DNA from: Methanosarcina siciliae T4/M
Lineage (GTDB): Archaea; Halobacteriota; Methanosarcinia; Methanosarcinales; Methanosarcinaceae
DNA length: 64,000 nt
Assembly: GCF_000970085.1 (NCBI RefSeq)
Contig: NZ_CP009506.1
Span: 3,906,001 to 3,970,000 of the forward strand
Direction of reading: 5' to 3'
Part shown: in pieces, positions 46,138 to 53,944 of the stretch
How the letters are laid out: each line of letters starts with the position of its first letter
Position numbering within the stretch: position 1 is the stretch's first letter
Translations under genes and position numbers: made by a program
Notes under the pieces: generated by a model
Seen by the model: the letters and a program-made list of their open reading frames with translations, nothing else
Database searches by the model: none
What the model was told of the DNA's origin: nothing

Positions 46138-46683
46138 ATGCTTAACAAGAGAATGCTTTTGAGTGTACTCATTATCGGTACTGTTGCTGTTGTGGCAGGC
46201 GCCGGGACGTGGGCAGCATTCAGTGACACTGAAACGAGCAATAACAACACCTTTACAGCCGGAACCTTGGATCTTACTTTAGGTCAGTTGGTAACTGGTG
46301 GTGTCAATCTTGCAAATATATATCCGGGAGCTAATGGTACTATGGCTTGGGATGTGGAAAATGTTGGATCTATCAATGGAACCCTGAGCTTAGCATTTGA
46401 TGTTTACACTCCTATTGAAGGAACACCTTCTACAATTACGCCAGCAGGAAACTCTACTATCAATGAAGCAATTCACGTTGAGGTCCTTGCAGGTACTACT
46501 TCTCTCTACTCTGGCAGCCTTGCTGGTCTAGAAACCTCAACAATCCCTACTACTGCCCTAGCCACCAATGTAGGACCAACCACCATTACCATCAACTGGG
46601 ATGTTCCAATAGCTACTGATAATGGAATTCAGGGCGATGAAACTGGTTTCGATTTAACCTTCACTCTCGACCAGGTTGTTTAA
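46138..46683 (+). CDS. TasA/camelysin-like secreted protein with SipW-type signal peptide
   Basis: This 181-residue exported protein has an N terminus MLNKRMLLSVLIIGTVAVVAGAGTWAAFSDTET that matches the SipW-dependent signal pattern (hydrophobic core, GTWAxFxDTE). A beta-rich domain follows: NTFTAGTLDLTLG, NIYPGANGTMAWDVENVGSING. It is related to TasA/CalY fibre-forming proteins. SD: AAAGAGG. The SipW-like peptidases downstream would process it. Whether it assembles into fibres is not shown by the sequence. Confidence 0.85.
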   Translation: MLNKRMLLSVLIIGTVAVVAGAGTWAAFSDTETSNNNTFTAGTLDLTLGQLVTGGVNLANIYPGANGTMAWDVENVGSINGTLSLAFDVYTPIEGTPSTITPAGNSTINEAIHVEVLAGTTSLYSGSLAGLETSTIPTTALATNVGPTTITINWDVPIATDNGIQGDETGFDLTFTLDQVV

Positions 46684-46690
46684 TTAAGCT

Positions 46691-46717
46691 AAATAGTGGG
46701 GAGCAACCCCACTATTT
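46691..46717 (+). terminator. Perfect 11-bp hairpin between the two TasA-like genes
   Basis: AAATAGTGGGG / CCCCACTATTT with a 5-base loop, directly followed by the SD of the next gene. It may terminate or partly attenuate transcription, or protect the 3' end of the first message. Such intercistronic hairpins often give unequal expression of tandem surface-protein genes. Confidence 0.7.
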
Positions 46718-46732
46718 TTAGGAGGAATCAAA

Positions 46733-47377
46733 ATGAAAATGATACCTTCGGTTCTGTTAATCTTTTTTGTACTCCTTCTGGTTTCTGCAGGTACATGGGC
46801 CGCTTACACTGATGTTGAGACGTCTTCAGGAAACACGTTTACTGCAGGAACACTGGATCTGTACATGACAGATAACGGTCCTATTATTGACTATGAGTGG
46901 ACACTCACAAACATGATTCCGGGCATGAGTAAATCCGGTCAGCTAAATTTATACAACAATGGAACCGTTGCGGATCACGTAGAGATAACATTCTCAACTA
47001 TTTGTAGAGATCCTGGGGCTGATGCGGGGAATAACGAAGAAAGCGATACACTTGCTGGTGCCAACGGAATGGATAGTTACCTGAAAGTGGACTCAATGTC
47101 ATACAGTGTATATGGATCAGGAAATCCTGGGACTCTAGTTGACAATGGGATTTCAAGTGTTTCATCGATTACAGACTCAAATGGAAATGGTTTCATTGAT
47201 CTCGCGGATCTTAACGGCTTAACACTTGATAATCTAGCACCACCTAGACCTAACCAGCAGGATCCAATAGATTTTAACATGAAGGTAACTTTCGATATGA
47301 GTGCTCCAAACGACTACCAGGGAGACGAATGTATATTGACAATGCAATTCGACCTGAACCAGGATCCAAGTCAGTAA
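46733..47377 (+). CDS. TasA/camelysin-like secreted protein, second copy
   Basis: This 214-residue protein has the same SipW-type N terminus (VLLVSAGTWAAYTDVETSSGNTFTAGTLDLYM). The central region has WTLTNMIPGMSKSGQLNLYNNGTVADHVEITFS, the camelysin-type pattern. An insertion with acidic Asn/Asp-rich loops (DSNGNGFIDLADLNG) could bind calcium. A very strong SD (AGGAGG) lies 8 bases upstream. It is probably cotranscribed with the upstream paralogue, subject to the hairpin between them. Confidence 0.85.
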   Translation: MKMIPSVLLIFFVLLLVSAGTWAAYTDVETSSGNTFTAGTLDLYMTDNGPIIDYEWTLTNMIPGMSKSGQLNLYNNGTVADHVEITFSTICRDPGADAGNNEESDTLAGANGMDSYLKVDSMSYSVYGSGNPGTLVDNGISSVSSITDSNGNGFIDLADLNGLTLDNLAPPRPNQQDPIDFNMKVTFDMSAPNDYQGDECILTMQFDLNQDPSQ

Positions 47378-47393
47378 CGGAAAAAACTTGATT

Positions 47394-47434
47394 GAAAGGG
47401 AATAAAAAGAAAAAAGGTGGTTTTTTTCCCTTTC
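47394..47434 (+). terminator. Hairpin and T-rich tract after the second TasA-like gene
   Basis: GAAAGGGA / TCCCTTTC outer stem with A-rich/T-rich inner arms, followed by TTTTTT. It fits a transcription terminator. Confidence 0.5.
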
Positions 47435-47550
47435 ACTTTTTTGTATGATACAACGAAGTTGACACATTACGAACTTGACAGATATTTTGATGATTTTGAA
47501 TTACTGGACCAGATTGAGATTACGCACCATCTGCGGTAATAACCACACAA

Positions 47551-47889
47551 ATGGGAGGAAAAATAGTTAATAAAAGAATAATTTTGATTATATTCGTACT
47601 CGGCTTAGCCGTAAATCTGGCAAGTGTCGGAACATGGGCAGCTTTTCAGGATACTGAAACAAATACTGGAAATACATTCTCATCCGGAACCCTGGATATG
47701 AAATCTAACGACAGCTCAACTTACAGCGGTAGTTTAACGGCTACCTGATCATCTCCAAATTTCTAGCCAGGAAATATGTTTGACAGTCCAGAAACCGGTT
47801 CAAAAATAAGCAAGATGCAAGAATTCCAGATTCTGTAACTCATACGCTTGGAAGTGAACAATGAGCCAATGTCTTGAGAAAGTATTTAT
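47551..47889 (+). pseudogene. Broken TasA/camelysin-like gene
   Basis: The frame starts with a full SipW-type signal (VNLASVGTWAAFQDTETNTGNTFSSGTLDMKS) but stops after 65 codons at a TGA (47746-47748). Beyond it the same frame continues as SSPNF, then a TAG, then PGNMFDSPETG, which resembles the xPGxxxxG stretch in the intact paralogues. A further shifted frame reads PDSVTHTLGSE. The first nonsense codon is TGA, so pyrrolysine readthrough alone cannot rescue it. It is most likely a dead paralogue, though the 65-residue product could still be made. Confidence 0.6.
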
Positions 47890-47979
47890 TCCTTTTTGTT
47901 TCTACAATAAAAAGGATTATTGATTTTTAAAAGCATGGAATAAATAGTAAAAATTTTCAGTATTTCTCAGGCGTAAGTT

Positions 47980-48465
47980 ATGAAAGTGATAAATACTCTT
48001 GCTTTTGTTTTGATCTTTATTATAATCATTCCCATTATTGCTACTATGGTCCCAACCGGCCCGGTCAAATTCATGACCGTGACGGGAAGCAGTATGGAAC
48101 CCACAATAACGGACAGTGATATAGTTATCGTCAACACTGTAAAGACGCAGCCTGAGGTTGGGGACATTGTGTCGTTTCGCCACATATTTAATGAGAATCA
48201 GAGCTTCATAGTCACACACAGGGTGGTCAAAGTTGTGGATGAGGGGTATGTAACGCAGGGAGACGCCTACCCCAGACCTGATGATTTTATTGTCGCTCCC
48301 GAAGATGTGGTAGGGGTTATGTTTTTCAAGATTCCGTACATCGGAGCTCTCGTTCGTTTTGCGGGAACTGTGGAAGGGCTTTTAGTACTTGTGATATTAC
48401 CTGCGCTCATACTGATCCTGCAAGAAGTAAGTGAGATTACCAGCCAAATGAAGGAACAAAAATAA
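47980..48465 (+). CDS. SipW-like signal peptidase I
   Basis: This 161-residue membrane protease of the archaeal/ER type has an N-terminal helix (FVLIFIIIIPIIATMV), a catalytic Ser38 in TGSSMEPT, and His80 in VTHRVV replacing the bacterial lysine. GDAYPRPDDF is a further conserved box. The C-terminal helix is LLVLVILPALILILQ. SipW-type peptidases cleave the special signals seen on the neighbouring TasA-like proteins. It follows the decayed TasA-like copy. Confidence 0.9.
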   Translation: MKVINTLAFVLIFIIIIPIIATMVPTGPVKFMTVTGSSMEPTITDSDIVIVNTVKTQPEVGDIVSFRHIFNENQSFIVTHRVVKVVDEGYVTQGDAYPRPDDFIVAPEDVVGVMFFKIPYIGALVRFAGTVEGLLVLVILPALILILQEVSEITSQMKEQK

Positions 48466-48989
48466 GAACTCGCCCTATTTGATAGATTGAATTTCAGCTT
48501 TAAACTTACAGATGTTTCTGCATCTGTTTTTCAGGTTTATATTCGACCGGAAAACGGAAGACAACCGGGAGGAAAATACTTACAGAAAAATTTTAGCTAA
48601 ATTTTGAGGATAATTCAGGTCTCTTCAACTATATATAAATATAACAAAAGTAAATAGTTTAAATATAGATATTATCGAGATTTTATTGGAAAAGAAATTA
48701 CATATTTCCATTTCAATCACATATACTTCATGAAATTTTTATCTCGACGAATAGATTAATTCCAATAGTTATATATATGAGAGACTTCTACAAATTTATT
48801 ACATAATATGCAATAAAATTAAATAAGTAGGAAGATGTAAACAAATCTTCAGGTATTAAAAACATAGTAAGGTCTTAATGATTACGGTTTTCGGTAGTTT
48901 CTCCAACCGCATAGATCTTACATTCCGTCCCGGGGACTTTTGGGCTAATTTTCCGTATAAATAGCCCGCTTTTCGGGATTTTTTGAGAT
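48466..48989. other. Intergenic stretch with TATA-like boxes
   Basis: No supported gene. ACTATATATAAATATAAC at 48630 and AGTTATATATATGAG at 48767 are TATA-like and may drive the downstream genes. Confidence 0.45.
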
Positions 48990-49283
48990 ATGGATATCAA
49001 AATTACAGATGTCAAAATAATTGCATTCAGATTTATTTCTCTATCCCGGACGGAAATCAAAAACTGCAGGTGGAATGTCCAGGTGGAATCTGCAGGTAGG
49101 ATGGGCATACCTTACTGGAAATTAAAACAATTTAGATCCGGAATCTCAGGATTTATGCGGGTTCCAGGGCCTGAGTACCAGAGGTACAGATTCGGGCAGA
49201 GACATTATGGACAATATGTGAATTTAACAGCCGGGGTTTTTCGGGATTTAAAGCAACAACCATTGGTGGCAGGTCATAAATGA
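48990..49283 (+). CDS. Doubtful small ORF overlapping the PKD protein start
   Basis: A 97-codon basic frame whose TGA overlaps the next ATG (ATGA), which would fit translational coupling. No SD, no family and no hydrophobic segment are evident. It may only be the untranslated leader of the next gene. Confidence 0.25.
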   Translation: MDIKITDVKIIAFRFISLSRTEIKNCRWNVQVESAGRMGIPYWKLKQFRSGISGFMRVPGPEYQRYRFGQRHYGQYVNLTAGVFRDLKQQPLVAGHK

Positions 49284-50221
49284 GAGCATTCAATAAAATA
49301 TTTCTGCTGGGATTGGTGTCGTTCTCTCTTATCTTCTCATGTAATACTTTCCCTTATTTTGCAGGTACATCTGCTTCTTTCAGCGATACGAAACACATGA
49401 GTGCTGCGATCATCGCAAACGTCTGGGAAAACGAATCCAGCCTTGTAGGGTCCTCCGAATTCAACCCTCTGGAAGGAGGGGGATTCCAGCTAAACACTTC
49501 AGGCGCAATAGGGAAGCAGACTTCAATAACCACTTACACAAATTATGTAGGTGAAAAATCATCAAATAACGTAAGTTCAGCAGACAATCTAACGGATAAT
49601 TACTCTTCAATAGGAAACCAGACCTTTACCCTTACCAATATCACTAACATTACCAATAGAACTAATTATGCCAATGTCACTAACATTACCAATAGAACTA
49701 ATTTTACCAATGTCACTAACATTACAGATTCGACTAATATTACAGGTTCTACTAATATTACTGGTCTTTCCAACCTTACAGATTCTACCAACCTGACCAA
49801 GAACTCTAAAGTGAACAGGACTGTTTCTCTGGAAGAAGCCAGTAACAACACAGGCAGCCCGGATCCGGGAACTGGATCAGGTTCCGGAGGCAGGTCCGGA
49901 AGTTCAGATAAAGACAAGGAAGTCGAGAAAGCCCTCCCTGAAGCAGGCTTCATCAGTAACGTCACATCCGGGAACATACCCCTGACGGTCCAGTTTACCG
50001 ACACTTCTGCAAATGCAAAAGGATGGAACTGGGACTTTGGAGATGGAAACAGTTCTTCCGGGCAGAACCCGGTACACACTTACTCTGTAGCAGGAAGTTA
50101 CATCGTTACCCTGACTGCAGCCAATGCAAATGGTCAGAGTATAAAAACAGGCCAGATTTCTGTGAGTGAAAACCCCGTAGATAGCTCAGGAAATGAAAGC
50201 TCTATGGATAATAATAATTAA
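49280..50221 (+). CDS. Secreted sequon-rich protein with C-terminal PKD domain
   Basis: This 313-residue protein has an N terminus (MRAFNKIFLLGLVSFSLIFSCNTFPYFAGTSASFSDT) related to SipW-type signals. Residues about 117-175 are a repeat region of NIT/NVT/NRT/NLT triplets, with roughly a dozen potential N-glycosylation sequons in 60 residues. A Gly/Ser-rich hinge follows, then one PKD domain (about 215-298: AGFISNVTSGNIPLTVQFTD, WNWDFGDGNSS). The repeat is visible in the DNA as approximately 36-base units. It is probably a heavily glycosylated surface spacer presenting the PKD domain. It is close to the second signal peptidase gene. Confidence 0.85.
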   Translation: MRAFNKIFLLGLVSFSLIFSCNTFPYFAGTSASFSDTKHMSAAIIANVWENESSLVGSSEFNPLEGGGFQLNTSGAIGKQTSITTYTNYVGEKSSNNVSSADNLTDNYSSIGNQTFTLTNITNITNRTNYANVTNITNRTNFTNVTNITDSTNITGSTNITGLSNLTDSTNLTKNSKVNRTVSLEEASNNTGSPDPGTGSGSGGRSGSSDKDKEVEKALPEAGFISNVTSGNIPLTVQFTDTSANAKGWNWDFGDGNSSSGQNPVHTYSVAGSYIVTLTAANANGQSIKTGQISVSENPVDSSGNESSMDNNN

Positions 50222-50244
50222 GGGGATTTAAATTCCAGCGCGGA

Positions 50245-51363
50245 ATGGAAAACATGAAGGAAAAAGAGACTCTTCAGGTCTTAATTATCCTGTTGATTGC
50301 GGTTATTCTGGTCAATGCCTTAATCCCGTTCTTTACAGGCTCAAAGATGCCTCTTATAGTATTGAGCGGGAGTATGACCCCGATGATGATGCCTGGAGAT
50401 ATGATCATTGAGGAATCGGTTGATCCAGATGAGCTTCAGATAGGAGACGTGATAGTTTTCCACCCTCCAGATAGTGATAAAACCGATGCCCTCGTAACAC
50501 ATAGAATCATTTCCTTAGAAGAAGGAGAAGAACGTACCTTCCAGACAAAAGGAGATGCAAACAATGCAGAAGATGACTTTAAGGTACCTGCATCGAATGT
50601 TGTGGGAAAATTGATATTCGTCATCCCTTTTGCAGGATATCTTCCCGAGATCTCAAAACACAAGAACATTTTTCTCTTCACGGTTATACTGCCTGCAGGT
50701 CTGATCATTCTCGATGAAATCAGGAATATGCTTCTGTACAGCAATCCGGTAAAAGCTCGAAAAGTAGAAAAGGAAAGAAAAAAAATTGCCAGGAGAACCT
50801 CTTATTCGGTTAAGGGAAAAAGGCTGGCAACATTTGTTTTAATAAGCGGGCTTATTTTTGCAGGTATAGTAGTGAACAACCTTGGGGAAAACGGGTCTTT
50901 AGTCCTTGGAAAGGAAAACACAATAAAGAATCCTGGGACTCTTTCCCGTGTATATGTTATAACACCTGATGACTACGGGAAAAGAACTGATATAAATTTC
51001 TGGTATGGAGTAATTACCTCGTCTAATGAGACTCAGGTTTATGAGACTCAGGCTATTGCTCCCGAAGGAGTGATTACCCCGTCTACCTGGAATCAGATGA
51101 ATGAAACTAAGGTTATTGCCCCTGAAAATACGCCTGCAACGATCAGTACGGTCCCCTATATTCTTCCGGTCTTCTGGATAATTTCACTTGCGGAAATAAA
51201 CCCTTATCTCCCTGCTGCTGTAGAGATCGGGTTTTATACATTCCTTTCCACATTGCTTTTGTTCCCTCTGTGGCACAGGAAATCAGTTATTGGAAAAAAG
51301 AAAAAGAAGATAAAAATCCGCCGTCTGGTTGCACAGTGGAAAAGGACTCTCCAGCTGGTCTGA
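50245..51363 (+). CDS. SipW-like signal peptidase with extended C-terminal region
   Basis: This 372-residue protein contains a signal peptidase domain at 1-165 with Ser43 in LSGSMTPMMMPGD and His86 in VTHRIIS, both catalytic residues of the archaeal type. The C-terminal half is unusual: a basic stretch (KARKVEKERKKIARR), a further helix, an outer loop with ITSSNETQ and similar sequences, two more hydrophobic segments and a very basic tail (KKKKKIKIRR). The extension may hold substrates or fix the protein in a complex. It starts 24 bases after the PKD protein. Confidence 0.88.
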   Translation: MENMKEKETLQVLIILLIAVILVNALIPFFTGSKMPLIVLSGSMTPMMMPGDMIIEESVDPDELQIGDVIVFHPPDSDKTDALVTHRIISLEEGEERTFQTKGDANNAEDDFKVPASNVVGKLIFVIPFAGYLPEISKHKNIFLFTVILPAGLIILDEIRNMLLYSNPVKARKVEKERKKIARRTSYSVKGKRLATFVLISGLIFAGIVVNNLGENGSLVLGKENTIKNPGTLSRVYVITPDDYGKRTDINFWYGVITSSNETQVYETQAIAPEGVITPSTWNQMNETKVIAPENTPATISTVPYILPVFWIISLAEINPYLPAAVEIGFYTFLSTLLLFPLWHRKSVIGKKKKKIKIRRLVAQWKRTLQLV

Positions 51364-51461
51364 ACTTACAGGATAGTACAATTAAATAGAGTCTCAGAGG
51401 GGTTGAAACACTGGAAACTATTTTTCTTAAACTTAAAAACAGCTTAATAGGCAGAGCGAAA

Positions 51462-52469
51462 ATGCTTACCGTTGTTTTCTTATTGATTATGGTTTTTTCC
51501 GGACTCTGGATATATGAGAAATATACAGAGACGTCATATGAACAGGAAGAAGTCCTTTCCTATACACAGTACGGCACGTATACATATTCAGCCTCCGTAA
51601 CGGAGCCTAATCCTCTCTACCCGGAAGGAACAAGGCTTGAAATGGGAAAAGCTGCCTATTTCTTTGCCGTGTCTCCTACTCTGGATGTTTCATTCATATA
51701 CAGCTTTGAAGCCGCAGATTCTGCAGACCTCGATGTGGAGGCTGAGACAATGATTGTGGCCAGTGGGAAAGAAGGGTCAGGAGAAGAGCAGAAAATATTC
51801 TGGCAGAAGAAGTTCTCGGTTGGGGACCCGATAACCGTAAAAATGGAAAACGGAGACATTTTTATCTATAATTTCACCCTTGACATGCCTGAAACAAAAT
51901 TAATGGCCAAAAAGGTGCAGTATCAGCTGAACTACTCCTCGGACCTGGCGATAGAAATTGTTACTACCGTAGATTATGAAGGAAAAATAAATGGACAGAA
52001 AGTTAAAGGTACAAAAAATTTTGCTATGCCTATCAACATCGTTTCTACATACTACCAGGTGCCTGCAGAATTGGGGTCCAGAGAAGATACGTATAAAAAT
52101 ATCAGGGTGAAAAGAGACCCCTCATTATCAATGATCAAATTTCCTCTGTTCTTATTTTTTTTAAATGCAATCCTGATAGGAGCACTTATTCCGATAGGGA
52201 AAATGAAAAAAATTGACACGGAATATATAGAAAAAATAGAAAAAGAACGTAAAAAAGCACCTTTTAAAGAGTTTATCAGCAAAGGCAAAATTCCCGAAAA
52301 CCTGAACTCCTTGCTGCAGGTTGAGATTTCTTCACTTAAAGACCTTGTAGATGTCGCCTCTGATATAAATGAAAGGGTAATTCATGATACCGCATCCGGA
52401 GAATATTTCATAATTCATAATGGGACATTATATATTTTCTTTGAAGACCCTTCAGAAGAAGAATATTAA
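51462..52469 (+). CDS. DUF5305 membrane protein
   Basis: This 335-residue protein has an N-terminal membrane helix (MLTVVFLLIMVFSGLWIYE), a beta-rich outer domain (about 30-225) and a second helix (about 233-252, FPLFLFFLNAILIGALIP), then a basic cytoplasmic domain. It matches DUF5305 proteins, which often accompany SipW-type signal peptidases in archaea. The frame is open upstream: a CTG about 51 bases before the ATG follows GAGGGGT at SD distance and would add LETIFLKLKNSLIGRAK. The annotated ATG has only a weak SD. Its role is unknown. Confidence 0.8.
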   Translation: MLTVVFLLIMVFSGLWIYEKYTETSYEQEEVLSYTQYGTYTYSASVTEPNPLYPEGTRLEMGKAAYFFAVSPTLDVSFIYSFEAADSADLDVEAETMIVASGKEGSGEEQKIFWQKKFSVGDPITVKMENGDIFIYNFTLDMPETKLMAKKVQYQLNYSSDLAIEIVTTVDYEGKINGQKVKGTKNFAMPINIVSTYYQVPAELGSREDTYKNIRVKRDPSLSMIKFPLFLFFLNAILIGALIPIGKMKKIDTEYIEKIEKERKKAPFKEFISKGKIPENLNSLLQVEISSLKDLVDVASDINERVIHDTASGEYFIIHNGTLYIFFEDPSEEEY

Positions 52470-52679
52470 ATTCCTGGATAAAATGATTTTGTATTCCTCT
52501 TAGAGAGCAAATCAGTAAAGTATTTCATGAATTAAAATTAATTTAGTGAGAGATGAATTCCCTTAAGAGACGGATTTCCCCTATTGTTAGTATGTTCATA
52601 GGGGTTATAGACATTCCCCATAGTACGCTTTCCAGCAAAAAAGATATTAATTATCCAGAACTAGAGGGAATACAGAATT

Positions 52680-53699
52680 TTGCGTATAGTAAAAAATCTA
52701 CATAGACAAGCCTGGAACCGATATATTTTAGGGGGAAAACAGATTATTAGCCAAAAAATGGTGCCGTGGAATAAAGAAGCCTTCCGGGCAGGGCTTCGCT
52801 TTGTGAAAAACCGAACTTTCAGTATGTTCTACCGGGAGTATGAACAGCTGCTTGAGAAGGAGATTTTAAGTTCTGAAATCCCTGACCACATAGCTGTAAT
52901 CATGGACGGGAACCGCAGATATGCGGGACAACTGGGAAAGGCTCGAAGTTTCGGGCATGCTATGGGAGCAGAAGTCACCGAACAGGTTATTGAATGGTGC
53001 TATGAGATAGGAGTAAAAGAGCTCACCCTCTATGCCTTTTCCACAGAGAATTTCCAGCGTTCGGAAGAAGAAGTTGATGGACTTTTCAACCTGATCAATG
53101 AGAAGTTTCTGAAACTTTATTATGACAAAAGGACCTACGAAAAAGAGATGCAGGTCCGGGTAATAGGAGACAGGACAAAGCTGCCGGCTTTTCTGACAGA
53201 GTCCGTTGAAAAGATTGAGAAAGCCACCGAACACCATCAAAATTTTAACCTGAACGTGGCTATTGCTTATGGGGGCAGACAGGACATAATGCAGGCAGTG
53301 CGGGATATTGCAGCCTGTGTTTCAAGTGGAAAACTTTCACTTGAAGATGTTGATGAAAACCTGATATCAAAACACCTCTACCCAGCTCCGGGAGTGTCTG
53401 TCCCGAACGTGGACCTGATCGTCCGCACCGGAGGCGACGAAAGAGTCTCCAACTTCCTGCCGTGGCAGGCTAACGGCAGCGAGTGTGCAACTTATTTCTG
53501 TGCTCCTTTCTGGCCGGAATTCCGAAAGATCGATCTTCTTCGCTCAATCAGAGTATATCAGGCCCGAAAAGACGAAAAAAATCAGGAACAATCATACCGG
53601 GTTTCAAAAGTTGTAAATTTCCTCAGAGTAGGAAAATACGGGGAAAAAGGCGAAGAACTCGGGCAGCTCCTTCCGGTAAAAAAGCAAGGAGTGTCTTGA
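52680..53699 (+). CDS. uppS: Cis-prenyltransferase (UppS family)
   Basis: This enzyme lengthens allylic diphosphates in cis to give the polyprenyl carrier used in archaeal N-glycosylation. The 339-residue sequence contains the active-site IAVIMDGNRRYA, FGHAMGAEVTEQVIEWC, LTLYAFSTENFQRS, AIAYGGRQDI and VDLIVRTGGDERVSNFLPWQ. The usual family form of the last is GGExRxSNF; here GGDERVSNF. The TTG start is preceded by GAGGG at a long distance; an ATG at 52758 is another candidate, because the first 60 residues are not typical. The adjacent surface-protein locus would use the lipid product. Confidence 0.92.
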   Translation: MRIVKNLHRQAWNRYILGGKQIISQKMVPWNKEAFRAGLRFVKNRTFSMFYREYEQLLEKEILSSEIPDHIAVIMDGNRRYAGQLGKARSFGHAMGAEVTEQVIEWCYEIGVKELTLYAFSTENFQRSEEEVDGLFNLINEKFLKLYYDKRTYEKEMQVRVIGDRTKLPAFLTESVEKIEKATEHHQNFNLNVAIAYGGRQDIMQAVRDIAACVSSGKLSLEDVDENLISKHLYPAPGVSVPNVDLIVRTGGDERVSNFLPWQANGSECATYFCAPFWPEFRKIDLLRSIRVYQARKDEKNQEQSYRVSKVVNFLRVGKYGEKGEELGQLLPVKKQGVS

Positions 53700-53944
53700 G
53701 GTCTTAAATACCCGTGGATACAGACTCAATAACCCTTTTTTGTACTGTACGGATTCAATAATCCTTTTTTTAAAAAATTATCACCCTGGCTCCCGGCCAC
53801 GGGAAAAAACTCCTTAAAGTACCGATATATTGATATTCCGGTGACGACTATGTAAATTGGGGGACGTTTATCCATACCTGATTTATGAAAAAATCCTTTC
53901 AGGATCGAGGGAAGAGAAAAAGATGCTTTTTCAATTAGGATTTT

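Noticed and set aside
47740..47790. Pyrrolysine recoding of the broken TasA-like gene
   Set aside because: The first interrupting codon is TGA, which pyrrolysine tRNA does not read, and a further frame change follows.
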